Shown piece after piece: positions 24,741 to 33,404 of a stretch of DNA of 48,276 nt (positions are counted from its first letter, which is position 1; every line of letters begins with the position of its first letter). The translations under genes were made by a program, and so were the position numbers. The notes under the pieces are model-generated. The model was not told where the DNA came from. It did no database searches and saw nothing but the letters and a program-made list of their open reading frames with translations. The DNA is from Opitutaceae bacterium (lineage in GTDB: Bacteria; Verrucomicrobiota; Verrucomicrobiia; Opitutales; Opitutaceae), in NCBI GenBank assembly GCA_003151495.1, contig PLXR01000140.1:1-48276 (forward strand), in the 5' to 3' direction.

Positions 24741-26315
24741 GTGTCGAAGAGCCTCAAGAACATCGGGGTCGTCTCGTTCCTGACCGTCGTCTCGCGGATG
24801 CTCGCGCTCGTCCGCGACTCCCTTGCCTTCGCGATCTTCGGCTCGGGCTGGCTCTACTCGGCCTTCCTCACGGCCTTCATCCTTCCCAACCTCTTCCGGC
24901 GCCTCCTGGCCGAGGGGTCCATGACCGCGGCCTTCGTGCCGACGCTCCAGGAGGAGCTCCATGCGAACGGCAGGGAGGGCACGTTCCGGCTCCTCTCAAA
25001 GGTCGCCTCGTGGCTGCTCGTGATCACCGGCGCGCTCGTCCTGCTCTGCGCGGCCGTCTTCAGCCAGTCGCGCCTGGTCGCCGGGCACGAGGAGAAGTGG
25101 TACGTCGCGGCGGACCTCGCGGTGCTGCTCTTCCCGTACCTGGCGCTCGTGAGCCTCGCCGCGGCGTGCAGCGCTGCGCTCAACGTCCACCAGCACTTCG
25201 TGGAGCCGGCCCTCTCCCCGATCTGGCTCAACCTGGCGATGATCGCCACGCTCGCAGGGGCGGGCCTGCACTTCGCGGGCACCCCCCTCGGCGAGGTCCA
25301 CTGGCTCTGCGCGGGCGTGCTCGCCGGGGGGTTCCTGCAGATGGCCGTGCCGGCGGGAACGCTCGTGGCCATGGGGTGGCGCCCGAGGTTCGACCTGGGG
25401 CTCTCCCCGCGCGTGCGGGAGATCGCGCTCCTCATGACCCCGGGGATCTTCGGGACGGCGATCTACCAGATCAATTTCTCGGTCTCGCGCCTGCTGGCCT
25501 TCTCGCTCGACGACTCCTCGGTCACCTACCTCTACACCGTCAACAGGCTGATGGAATTCCCGATAGGCGTGTTCGCGGTCGCCGTGTCGACGGTCATCTA
25601 CCCGCTGATCGCGGCCCACGCCGCAAAGAGGGACTTCCGGGCCATGTCGGGGGATTTCCAGAAGGGGATCCGGCTTATCCTGATCATCAACGTGCCGGCC
25701 GCCGCCGGCCTCGCGCTGATCAGCGAACCGCTTGTCCGGCTGATCTACATGCACGGCCAGGGGACCGCGGCCGACGCCCACAGGATGGCGCTCCTCCTGG
25801 CGCTCATGGTGGTCGGCCTGCCGTTCTTCTCGGTGGTCAACCTGACCGTGAGGGCCTTCTACGCGGTCAAGGACACCCGGACGCCGGTGCGCGTTGCGCT
25901 GGTCGACTTCCTTATCAACATCGGCGTCAGCCTGGTCCTCATCCGGTGGCTCGGCGTGATCGGGATCGTGGTGGCGAGCACGACGGCGATCATCGCCCAG
26001 ACGCTCCTCCTGGGCCGCGCGCTGGTCCGCCGGCTCCCCGAGATGCACCTCGCCCCCCTCGCCCCGAGCGTCGGCAAGGTGCTTGCCGGCACCGCCGTGA
26101 TGGCCGCCGTGGTGGGAGGGGGCATGCGCGCGCTCCCGGCACTGGGCCTCTTGGGAAGGGGAGGGGACGTGGCGGCGGTTGCGCTGCTCGTCCCGTCGGG
26201 AATCGCGGCCTACGCCGCCGCGCTCTGGATCCTTCGGATCGAGGGCCGGGACGACCTCGAGGCGATGCTCTCGCGGGCGCCCGTTGTCGGTCGCTTTTTC
26301 CGACCGAGGCTTTGA
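24741..26315 (+). CDS. murJ: MurJ lipid II flippase
   Basis: 524 residues with about 14 hydrophobic segments. The N terminus matches MurJ closely (VSFLTVVSRMLALVRDSLAFAIFGSG, FRRLLAEGSMTAAFVPTL). It flips the lipid II precursor of peptidoglycan across the inner membrane. Further family marks are MTPGIFGTAIYQINF and FPIGVFAVAVSTVIYP. The start is GTG at 24741. It shares direction and short spacing with the one-TM gene upstream and nitroreductase downstream (38 bp). Confidence 0.94.
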   Translation: MSKSLKNIGVVSFLTVVSRMLALVRDSLAFAIFGSGWLYSAFLTAFILPNLFRRLLAEGSMTAAFVPTLQEELHANGREGTFRLLSKVASWLLVITGALVLLCAAVFSQSRLVAGHEEKWYVAADLAVLLFPYLALVSLAAACSAALNVHQHFVEPALSPIWLNLAMIATLAGAGLHFAGTPLGEVHWLCAGVLAGGFLQMAVPAGTLVAMGWRPRFDLGLSPRVREIALLMTPGIFGTAIYQINFSVSRLLAFSLDDSSVTYLYTVNRLMEFPIGVFAVAVSTVIYPLIAAHAAKRDFRAMSGDFQKGIRLILIINVPAAAGLALISEPLVRLIYMHGQGTAADAHRMALLLALMVVGLPFFSVVNLTVRAFYAVKDTRTPVRVALVDFLINIGVSLVLIRWLGVIGIVVASTTAIIAQTLLLGRALVRRLPEMHLAPLAPSVGKVLAGTAVMAAVVGGGMRALPALGLLGRGGDVAAVALLVPSGIAAYAAALWILRIEGRDDLEAMLSRAPVVGRFFRPRL

Positions 26316-26353
26316 CAATTGGGCGGACTGGCGCTCGTTCTGGTTCCATCCCA

Positions 26354-27004
26354 ATGCAATCCGTACCGACAAAGACCGTCACCGACGCGCTAAACTGGCG
26401 CTACGCCACGAAGAAGTTCGACCCCCCGCGGAAGATCCCCGCCGAGACCTGGGGGGCGCTCGAGAGGGCGCTCGTCCTCGCCCCGTCGTCGTACGGCCTT
26501 CAGCCCTGGAAGTTTGTCGTTGTGCAGGACCCGGCGACCCGCGAGCGCCTCTCGGCGGCCTCGTGGGGCCAGCGCCAGCCCCTGGACTGCTCCCACTTCG
26601 TCGTCTTCGCCGCGCGGAAGAGCTATGACCTCAAGGACCTGGAGCGCTTCATGGAGCGGACCGCGGAGGTGCGCGGCGTCTCCCGGGAGAGCATGAAGGG
26701 CTACGAGAACATCATCACCGGCAGCATCAGGAACGCCGGCACCTCGGGATACCTCGACCACTGGATGGGCCGCCAGGTCTACATCGCGCTCGGGCAGTTC
26801 ATGGCGGCGGCGGCGCTGCTCGCCGTCGACACCTGCCCCATGGAGGGCCTCGAGCCGGCGAAGTACGACGAGATCCTCGGGCTCCCCGCAATGGGCTACA
26901 CCACGCTCTGCGCCGGCGCCGCGGGCTACCGCGCGGCCGACGACAAGTACGCCTCGCAGCCCAAGGTCCGCTTCAGGGACGAGGATGTGATCGTCCACGT
27001 CTAG
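26354..27004 (+). CDS. NAD(P)H-dependent nitroreductase family flavoprotein
   Basis: 216 residues. N terminus ALNWRYATKKFDP contains the family's RxSxRxF-like FMN phosphate contact, LAPSSYGLQPWKFVVV the second FMN loop, and the C-terminal GYRAADD the third. It resembles NfsB-type dihydropteridine/nitroreductases, which use FMN to reduce nitro groups and quinones in the cytoplasm. The physiological substrate is unknown. The ATG at 26354 follows an open frame without coding support upstream. The MDR oxidoreductase begins 15 bp downstream. Confidence 0.88.
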   Translation: MQSVPTKTVTDALNWRYATKKFDPPRKIPAETWGALERALVLAPSSYGLQPWKFVVVQDPATRERLSAASWGQRQPLDCSHFVVFAARKSYDLKDLERFMERTAEVRGVSRESMKGYENIITGSIRNAGTSGYLDHWMGRQVYIALGQFMAAAALLAVDTCPMEGLEPAKYDEILGLPAMGYTTLCAGAAGYRAADDKYASQPKVRFRDEDVIVHV

Positions 27005-27019
27005 GCCCGCCGACTCCCG

Positions 27020-28012
27020 ATGCGCGCCCTCCAGATCGAGTCCATAGGCAGGGTGCGCGTGGCCGAGGTCGCCGATCCCGCGCCCGCCGCGGGCGAGGCG
27101 GTCGTCGGCCTGCGCGCGGCCGCGCTCAATCACCGGGACGTCTGGATCAAGCAGGGCAAGTACGCCGGTCTCAGGTACCCCTGCATCCCCGGCTCGGACG
27201 GCGCGGGCGTCGTTGAATCCGTGGGACCGGGCTGCGACGCCGGGTGGGTGGGCCGCGAGGTGATCCTCAACCCGGGCTCGGGCTGGGGTCCGTCGGAGGC
27301 AGCGCAGGGTACCGGCTTCCAGATCCTCGGCCTGCCGAGGGACGGCACCCTCGCCGACAAGGTCTCGGTCCCGGTGGGGGCGCTCTCGGCCAAGCCCGCA
27401 CATCTTTCATGGGAGGAGGCCGCGGCCCTCCCGCTTGCGGGCCTCACGGCCTGGAGGGCGCTTGTCTCCCGCGCGCGCCTGGCCGAGGGCGAGCGGGTGC
27501 TCGTGACCGGGATCGGCGGAGGGGTCGCCGTCTTCGCGCTCCAGTTCGCGGCCGCCCTGGGAAACGAGGTGTGGGTCACCTCGAGCTCCGAAGACAAGAT
27601 CGCGCGCGCGGTCGCCCTCGGGGCAAGGGGCGGATTCCGCTACGACAGGGACGGGTGGGCCGAGGCCGCCGCCGGGGCGCCGGGCCCCTTCGACGTCATC
27701 GTCGACAGCGCCGGCGGCCCCGGCTTCGGGAGCCTTGTGGACCTCGCCGCGCCGGGCGGACGGATCGTCCTCTTCGGCGCCACCCGCGGCAACACCCCGG
27801 AGCTGGTCCTCAGGAAGGTGTTCTGGAAGCAGCTCTCCATCCTCGGCTCGACCATGGGCAGCCCCGCCGACTGGGAGGCGATGGCGGGCTTCGCCCGCCG
27901 CGCCGCCCTGAGGCCCGTCGTCGGCGAGGTCTTCGAGCTCGCCCGCGGGCCGGAGGCGTTCGAGCTCATGGAGCGCGGCGGGCAGTTCGGTAAGATCGTC
28001 GTCCGCCCGTAG
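27020..28012 (+). CDS. MDR-superfamily oxidoreductase lacking zinc ligands (quinone reductase-like)
   Basis: 330 residues. GroES-like N-terminal half (AAALNHRDVWIKQGKY, PCIPGSDGAGVVESVG) and Rossmann half with VLVTGIGGGVAVFALQFAAALG. The catalytic zinc Cys of alcohol dehydrogenases is replaced (NHRD where Cys would be) and the structural-zinc cysteine cluster near residue 90-110 is absent, so it should be a zinc-free NAD(P)H quinone or enone reductase. Substrate unknown. Downstream of nitroreductase by 15 bp, so the two flavin/NADPH reductases probably form a small redox operon. Confidence 0.88.
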   Translation: MRALQIESIGRVRVAEVADPAPAAGEAVVGLRAAALNHRDVWIKQGKYAGLRYPCIPGSDGAGVVESVGPGCDAGWVGREVILNPGSGWGPSEAAQGTGFQILGLPRDGTLADKVSVPVGALSAKPAHLSWEEAAALPLAGLTAWRALVSRARLAEGERVLVTGIGGGVAVFALQFAAALGNEVWVTSSSEDKIARAVALGARGGFRYDRDGWAEAAAGAPGPFDVIVDSAGGPGFGSLVDLAAPGGRIVLFGATRGNTPELVLRKVFWKQLSILGSTMGSPADWEAMAGFARRAALRPVVGEVFELARGPEAFELMERGGQFGKIVVRP

Positions 28013-28089
28013 GGCCCCGGAAAACGCCCGGCGCGCTTCATTCCGGCTTGGCGCGGACCCGTTCGCGCACGATCCTCTGCAGGACAAAG

Positions 28090-29169
28090 ATGACACCCGA
28101 CCCCAGGTTCCACGCCTGCATCATCGCCGGAGGAAGCGGAGAGCGGTTCTGGCCCATGAGCCGCTCGAGCACGCCGAAGCACCTCCTGCGGCTGTTCTCG
28201 GAGCGCACGCTCCTTGAGGAGACGATCCTGCGGCTCGCCGGAGTCGTCGCCCCCGGGAACACTTGGATCCTCACCAATGAGGCGCAGATTTCCGGGATAC
28301 GCGCGGCGCTCCCCGGATTCCCCGCATCGCAGATCATAGCGGAGCCGGCCAAGAGGGACACCGCGCCGGCCGCGGCCCTGGCGACCGGGCTCGTCCGCTC
28401 CCGGGATCCGGACGGGGTCGTCGCCCTCCTGCCGGCGGACGCGCTCATCGGGAACACCGCGCGCTACGCCGAGCAGCTCTCGCAGGCATTCCGCTGGGCC
28501 GGCGCGGGGCCGGGGGCGCGCGGCGAGCTCCTCACCTTCGCGATCCCGCCGACCCACCCGGCGACCGGCTTCGGGTACCTTGAGCTCGGCGAGCCCCTGG
28601 CGACCGGGCCGGAGGGCAGCCGCCTGCTCCGGGTCCGGAGATTCGTGGAGAAGCCCGACGAGCCGACGGCGCGCGGGTACCTCGAGAGCAAGCGCTACGC
28701 CTGGAACGCCGGGATGTTCCTCTGGGGCGTCGGGACCTTCCTCGCGGAGTGCGAGCGCAGCGCCCCCGAGCTCGCCGCGTTCGTGAGGGATTTCCCGCCG
28801 GGCGACCCGGCCCGCTACCTTGGGGAGCGGTTCGCGCTCCTGCCGAAGATCTCCGTGGACTACGCGGTCCTCGAGAAGGCGTCGTCGGTCGCGACCGTCG
28901 TCGCGGACTTCGACTGGGACGACGTGGGGTCGTGGACGGCGCTCCCAAAGCACCTCAAGGCCGACGCCGCGGGCAACGTCGCGAAGGGGCAGGTCGTGCA
29001 GGTGGGCTCGGGCAACACGATCGCGGTCAGCAACGGGCGGCTGGTCGCGCTCTGCGGGGTCAGGGACCTGGTCGTCGTGGAGACGGCCGACGCCGTGCTC
29101 GTATGCCACAGGGACTCCGTGCAGAATATCAAGCAGCTCCTGCCGCTCCTCCCAAAGGACGCCGTCTGA
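28090..29169 (+). CDS. Mannose-1-phosphate guanylyltransferase
   Basis: 359 residues. Makes GDP-mannose from GTP and mannose 1-phosphate. The nucleotidyltransferase signature GGSGERFWPMSR with Lys in TPKHLL is at the N terminus, FVEKPDEP and WNAGMFLW mark the sugar site, and DDVGSWTAL follows. The usual PADH motif reads PADA here. There is no fused phosphomannose isomerase domain. I chose ATG 28090, which has AGGA five bases upstream; an upstream TTG would add 14 unlikely residues. It lies between the MDR gene and recN, without other sugar genes. Confidence 0.9.
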   Translation: MTPDPRFHACIIAGGSGERFWPMSRSSTPKHLLRLFSERTLLEETILRLAGVVAPGNTWILTNEAQISGIRAALPGFPASQIIAEPAKRDTAPAAALATGLVRSRDPDGVVALLPADALIGNTARYAEQLSQAFRWAGAGPGARGELLTFAIPPTHPATGFGYLELGEPLATGPEGSRLLRVRRFVEKPDEPTARGYLESKRYAWNAGMFLWGVGTFLAECERSAPELAAFVRDFPPGDPARYLGERFALLPKISVDYAVLEKASSVATVVADFDWDDVGSWTALPKHLKADAAGNVAKGQVVQVGSGNTIAVSNGRLVALCGVRDLVVVETADAVLVCHRDSVQNIKQLLPLLPKDAV

Positions 29170-29200
29170 ACCGGGCCGCGCCAGGGCCAAGCCGATCACC

Positions 29201-30865
29201 ATGCTACAGTCGCTCCGCATACAGAACCTCGCCCTATTGGAGCAGGTCTCCGTGGATTTCGACCCGGGGTTCGCCGCGGTCACGGGGGAGACCGGCGCGG
29301 GCAAGAGCATCCTGATAGGCGCCCTCTCGCTCCTCGCCGGCGAACGCGCCGACAAGGCGGTCATTCGCCAGGGCGCGGCGGCCTGCGAGGTCGAGGCGTC
29401 CCTCTTCTTCGGCGACCCGCGCAGGGTCGACGCGCTCCTGGCTGAGCTGGAGCTTCCCCAGTGCGAGGACGGCCTCCTTCTCCTCAAGCGCAGCGTGCCG
29501 CGGGAGCGCGCGCCGAAGATCACGGTCAACGGGGGGCTGGCGACGCTTGCCGCGCTCCAGAGGCTGGGCGAGATCTGGATAGACTTCCACGGGCCGAGCG
29601 AGCCGAGGCGCCTACTGAGGGAGTCGTGCCAGCTTGAGCTCCTGGACCTCTTCGGCAGGGCGGCGCCGGCCCTCGCCGCCTACTCGGCGCACTACAGGGC
29701 GTGGTGCGACCTCCAGGCCGAGAGCGAGCGGATGGCGTCCGAGGCCAGGCTCTCGCCCGACGAGCTCGCCTTCACCGAGGCCCAGCTCGCCAAGCTTGAC
29801 GGGCTCGAGCTTACCGAGGAGGCGGTCACCGCCCTCGAGAGGGACTTCCAGCGGATGAGCCGGGCCCAGGAGATCGCCGGCCTAGCCTCGGCGCTCGAGG
29901 CCGGGCTCGCGGGCGACGACGGCGCGGGTTCGCAGGTGGCGGCACTCGTCCGCGAGGCCCGCAAGCTCGAGTCGATAGACCCCGCGAGCCGGGAGCTTGC
30001 CGAGCGCATGGCGGCCGTGTCGGGGGAACTCTCGGACCTCGCCGCCGAATTCGGGTCGCTCGGGCGGGAGATCCAGGCCGATCCCGAGGGGCATGGGCCG
30101 CTCGAGGAGCGGATGAACGCGTGGCTCGAGGCGAGGCGCCGCCACGGGCCCGACGTGCGGTCGGTCGCCGAGGCCCGCGAGGCCATGCGCCGGCGGGTGG
30201 CCATGCAGGGCGACATCGAGGGGACCCTCGCGCGGCTCGACCGGCAGATCGAGGCCGCCGCGCGCGAGGCCAGGGCGTCGGCGTCGGCGCTCCGCCTGGT
30301 GCGCGAGAAGGCGGCGAAGAGCCTTGCGAAGGCGGCGGCGGCCGGCATCGCCGAGCTCGGGTTCGACAAGGCCGAGTTCCGGATCCGCATCAACGACGCG
30401 CCCGGCCTCGGGCCCTCGGGCGACTGCGGCTGCGAGTTCCTCTTCTCCCCGAACGTGGGGGAGGCCCCGCTGCCGCTCGGCAAGATCGCCTCGAGCGGCG
30501 AGCTGGCGAGGGTGATGCTTGCGCTCAAGGCTGTGCTCGCCGACCTGGACGCGGTGCCGGTGCTCGTCTTCGACGAGGTCGACGCCAACGTGGGCGGGGA
30601 GGTCGGGAGCGTCGTGGGGGAGCGGATGGCCGCCGTCGCGAAGCGCCACCAGGTTCTCTGCGTCACCCACCTTCCCCAGGTGGCCGCCCAGGCATCGAGC
30701 CACTTCGTGGTGAGGAAGGACCAGTCGGGCGACCGCGCAAAGGTCACGATCGAGCCGATCCACGGGGACCGGAAGGCGCGCGTGGAGGAGCTCGCGCGCA
30801 TGCTCGGCGACCGAAACGCCCGAAGCGCGATCGCGCACGCGGAGAGGCTCCTGCGCGCAGGATAG
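29201..30865 (+). CDS. recN: DNA repair protein RecN
   Basis: 554 residues, normal for RecN, an SMC-like ATPase that holds broken DNA ends for recombination. N-terminal LRIQNLALLEQV and Walker A GETGAGKS; long coiled-coil-prone arms from about 165 to 400 rich in Glu, Arg and Ala; signature SSGELARVMLALK; Walker B VLVFDEVDANVGG; and VTHLPQVAAQAS near the end. The start at 29201 is the family's MLxSLxIxNxALxE. Three bases separate its stop region from the pxpB start, though function links the two in no known way. Confidence 0.96.
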   Translation: MLQSLRIQNLALLEQVSVDFDPGFAAVTGETGAGKSILIGALSLLAGERADKAVIRQGAAACEVEASLFFGDPRRVDALLAELELPQCEDGLLLLKRSVPRERAPKITVNGGLATLAALQRLGEIWIDFHGPSEPRRLLRESCQLELLDLFGRAAPALAAYSAHYRAWCDLQAESERMASEARLSPDELAFTEAQLAKLDGLELTEEAVTALERDFQRMSRAQEIAGLASALEAGLAGDDGAGSQVAALVREARKLESIDPASRELAERMAAVSGELSDLAAEFGSLGREIQADPEGHGPLEERMNAWLEARRRHGPDVRSVAEAREAMRRRVAMQGDIEGTLARLDRQIEAAAREARASASALRLVREKAAKSLAKAAAAGIAELGFDKAEFRIRINDAPGLGPSGDCGCEFLFSPNVGEAPLPLGKIASSGELARVMLALKAVLADLDAVPVLVFDEVDANVGGEVGSVVGERMAAVAKRHQVLCVTHLPQVAAQASSHFVVRKDQSGDRAKVTIEPIHGDRKARVEELARMLGDRNARSAIAHAERLLRAG

Positions 30866-30867
30866 CG

Positions 30868-31563
30868 ATGACGCTCAAGCTGGAACCCCTTGGCGACATG
30901 GCCGTCGTCGCGACCCTGGGGTCGGCGATCGACCGGGCGACGCTCGCCGCGGTGCTCCATTTCGCGGAGGCGGTCGCCGCGGCAGGGGCTAGGGGGATAA
31001 CCGACATCGTCCCGGCTTACGCCTCGGTCACCGTCTTCTACGACTCGTCCCTCTTTCAGGACGCCCCGGGGGGGGCGTACGAGGCCGTGTGCCGGCTCAT
31101 GGAGGGGTGCGCCAAGGGCCCGGAGGCGGCGCCGGGAGCCTTCGGGGCCCGGGAGCTCGAGGTTCCGGTGTGCTACGGCGGCGAGCACGGTCCCGACATG
31201 GAGCTCGTGGCAGAGCACTGCCGGATGGGCGCCGACGACGTCGCCTCGCTCCACTCGGGGGCCGACTACCTGGTCCATGCGATCGGGTTCACCCCGGGCT
31301 TCCCGTACCTCGGCGGGCTCCCCGAGCCGCTGCGCACGCCGCGACGGGACACCCCGCGCGCCCGGGTGCCGGCCGGCTCCGTCGCTATCGGCGGCTCCCA
31401 GACCGGCGTCTACCCGATCGCCTCCCCGGGTGGCTGGCAGATCGTCGGACGCACGCCCCTCGCCCTGTTCCGGCCCCGCGAGGTGCCCGCGTCCCTCCTT
31501 AGGCCCGGGGACCGCGTCCGGTTCCGGCCGATCACGGCGAAGGAGTTCGAGTCATGGAAATAA
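30868..31563 (+). CDS. pxpB: 5-oxoprolinase subunit PxpB (KipI-like)
   Basis: 231 residues. PxpB, PxpC and PxpA together open 5-oxoproline to glutamate with ATP. The family core is plain: HAIGFTPGFPYLGGLPE, TPRRDTPRARVPAGSVAIGGSQTGVYP and SPGGWQIVGRTP. The start lies 2 bases after the recN stop, so it may be read through from recN. It overlaps pxpC by 10 bp. In Bacillus the homologue KipI was first described as an inhibitor of sporulation kinase KinA; that role is not expected here. Confidence 0.93.
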   Translation: MTLKLEPLGDMAVVATLGSAIDRATLAAVLHFAEAVAAAGARGITDIVPAYASVTVFYDSSLFQDAPGGAYEAVCRLMEGCAKGPEAAPGAFGARELEVPVCYGGEHGPDMELVAEHCRMGADDVASLHSGADYLVHAIGFTPGFPYLGGLPEPLRTPRRDTPRARVPAGSVAIGGSQTGVYPIASPGGWQIVGRTPLALFRPREVPASLLRPGDRVRFRPITAKEFESWK

Positions 31564-32483
31564 GGGTGATCCACGCCGGCATGCAGACGACGGTCCAGGA
31601 CCTGGGCCGCCGGGGCCACCTTGCCGAGGGCGTGCCGATCGGCGGGGCCGTCGACCCGGTGGCTCTCAGGCTCGCCAACCTCCTCGTCGGCAACGCCGAG
31701 GACCAGCCGGCCCTCGAGATCACGCTCACCGCCCCTGAGCTCGAATTCGCCCAGGACGCGTGGATCGCGGTCTGCGGCGCGCGCTTCGAGGGGGTCCCCG
31801 CTTGGAGGCCGTTCCGGGTGTGCGGGGGCGACACCCTGAAGTTCGGGCCCCGCCTGCAGGGCTGCCGGGCCTACCTCTCGATCTGCGGCGGGTTCGCCGT
31901 CGAGGCGGTCATGGGGGGCCGCGGGACGTTCCTGCCCGGGGGCTTCGGGGGATTCGAGGGGCGGGCGCTGCGCGACGGGGACGTGATCCGCTCCGTCCCA
32001 AGCGAGCGGATCCTCTCGGGGCACTGGAGCATCGACGAGCGGATCCTCCCCCAGTACTCGAGGGAGCCCACGGTGCGGGTCATACCGGGTTCGCAGGCCG
32101 CCGAGTTCGGGGACGCCCTCTACACGGAGAAGTTCCTGGTGACGGCGCGGTCGAACCGCATGGGGATACGGCTGGAGGGGCCGCCGATCTCGCGCACCAC
32201 CGGCGAGGAGCTGGTCTCGAGCGCCGTGGCGCCGGGCGCGGTCCAGGTCCCCCCTGACGGCAACCCGATCGTCCTGATGGCCGACGCCCAGACCCTCGGA
32301 GGCTACCCCCGGATCGCCCACGTCGCGTCGGCGGACATCCCGCTCCTCGCGCAGGTGGCCCCGGGGGATGCGGTGAGGTTCACCCGGACGACCGTGGCGC
32401 AGGCCCACGCCCTCGCCCGCGCCGAGGAGCACCGCCTGGCGCTCCTGCGCCAGGGGCTTGCGGAGAAGATCAAAAAAGCATGA
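31554..32483 (+). CDS. pxpC: 5-oxoprolinase subunit PxpC (KipA-like)
   Basis: 309 residues. Begins IRVIHAGMQTTVQDLGRRGH, the conserved PxpC opening, with GGAVDPVALRLANLLVGN and ALEITLTAPEL next and MADAQTLGGYPRIAHV near the C terminus. It works with PxpB as the ATP-using part of oxoprolinase. An AAGGAG ribosome binding site sits about 10 bases upstream inside pxpB. The stop overlaps pxpA as ATGA, giving tight coupling of the three subunits. Confidence 0.93.
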   Translation: MEIRVIHAGMQTTVQDLGRRGHLAEGVPIGGAVDPVALRLANLLVGNAEDQPALEITLTAPELEFAQDAWIAVCGARFEGVPAWRPFRVCGGDTLKFGPRLQGCRAYLSICGGFAVEAVMGGRGTFLPGGFGGFEGRALRDGDVIRSVPSERILSGHWSIDERILPQYSREPTVRVIPGSQAAEFGDALYTEKFLVTARSNRMGIRLEGPPISRTTGEELVSSAVAPGAVQVPPDGNPIVLMADAQTLGGYPRIAHVASADIPLLAQVAPGDAVRFTRTTVAQAHALARAEEHRLALLRQGLAEKIKKA

Positions 32484-33238
32484 AGCGAATCGCATCAGTG
32501 GACCTGAACGCGGATGTCGGGGAGGGATGCGGCGCGGACGAGGAGCTCGTCCCGCTCGTCTCCTCGGTCAACATCTCCTGCGGAGCCCACGCGGGCGACC
32601 TGGCGACGATGCGCCGCGCCCTTGAGCTTGCGCTCCGGAGCGGCGCCGCGATCGGCGCGCACCCGGGCTTCGCGGACAGGGAGCATTTCGGGAGGAGGGA
32701 GATCCCGGTCTCTGCGAGGGAGGCCGCCGCGCTCGTGGTGGCCCAGGCCCAGGCCCTGCGGCGGGTGGCCGGCGGGTTCGGCGCGAGGGTGGGGCACGTG
32801 AAGCTCCACGGGGCGCTCTACACGATGGTCTCCAGGGACGGCGCCCTCTCGAGGGCGGTCGTGGCCGCGCTCGTCGAGGACGGGGCGCAGTCGGGCGAAC
32901 CCTGGGAGCTCTTCGCCATGGCCGGGAGCGCGCTCGCGTCGGTGGGGCGGGAGGCCGGCCTGCGGGTCCTCGGCGAGGCGTTCGCCGACCGCTCCTACAT
33001 GCGCGACGGCTCCCTCGCGCCCCGCTCCGAGCCGGGCGGGGTCATTGGCGACGCGGACGCCGCGGCGAGGCAGGCCCTGCGGATCGCAAGGGACGGCCTC
33101 GCGCCCACGATCGACGGAGGGGAGATCCCCGTCAACGCGCAGACGATCTGCATCCACGGCGACGGCCCGGGGGCGGCTGTGCTAGCCCGGCGGATTCGGC
33201 ATGAGCTGGCCGCGGCCGGGATCGCGGTCGGCAGGTAG
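32480..33238 (+). CDS. pxpA: 5-oxoprolinase subunit PxpA (LamB/YcsF family)
   Basis: 252 residues, the usual length. Signature text is DLNADVGEGCG, VNISCGAHAGD, GAHPGFADREHFGRR and VKLHGALYTM; EAFADRSYMRDGSL follows, all typical of the LamB/YcsF TIM-barrel subunit that attacks the ring. The B-C-A order with overlaps shows one complete oxoprolinase operon. It ends opposite the convergent ychF end, with 166 bp between that hold only a possible coding remnant. Confidence 0.94.
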   Translation: MKRIASVDLNADVGEGCGADEELVPLVSSVNISCGAHAGDLATMRRALELALRSGAAIGAHPGFADREHFGRREIPVSAREAAALVVAQAQALRRVAGGFGARVGHVKLHGALYTMVSRDGALSRAVVAALVEDGAQSGEPWELFAMAGSALASVGREAGLRVLGEAFADRSYMRDGSLAPRSEPGGVIGDADAAARQALRIARDGLAPTIDGGEIPVNAQTICIHGDGPGAAVLARRIRHELAAAGIAVGR

Positions 33239-33246
33239 CCCTGCTG

Positions 33247-33404
33247 CTAGAGGAACCAGCCGCCGTCGGAGGACGCTCTCCTCACTATCGCCCCGACGAA
33301 CCTCTCCAGCTCGAGGTTTAGCTTGAAGATGAGGGGGTCGGAACCCCGCGTGAGGCCGAAACCGACCCCCGCGCTGTACTCGATTTCCCCCGGGAAGCTG
33401 GCCC
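33247..33404 (-). pseudogene. Possible C-terminal coding remnant after ychF
   Basis: Downstream of the ychF stop on the same strand a frame runs to TAG at 33249-33247 and reads like real protein: EIEYSAGVGFGLTRG, then PLIFKLNLELERFVG. Such alternating hydrophobic text is not typical of the G+C-rich shadow frames here. There is no ATG, GTG or TTG start within this stretch; the frame extends back into ychF only as Arg/Gly-rich nonsense. It may be the 3' remnant of a lost gene or a small gene with an unusual start. No family is recognised. Confidence 0.3.

Noticed and set aside
24572-26353. Long open frame running ahead of the nitroreductase, across murJ
   Set aside because: The upstream part is the plus-one shadow of murJ; nitroreductase homology begins only at the ATG at 26354.
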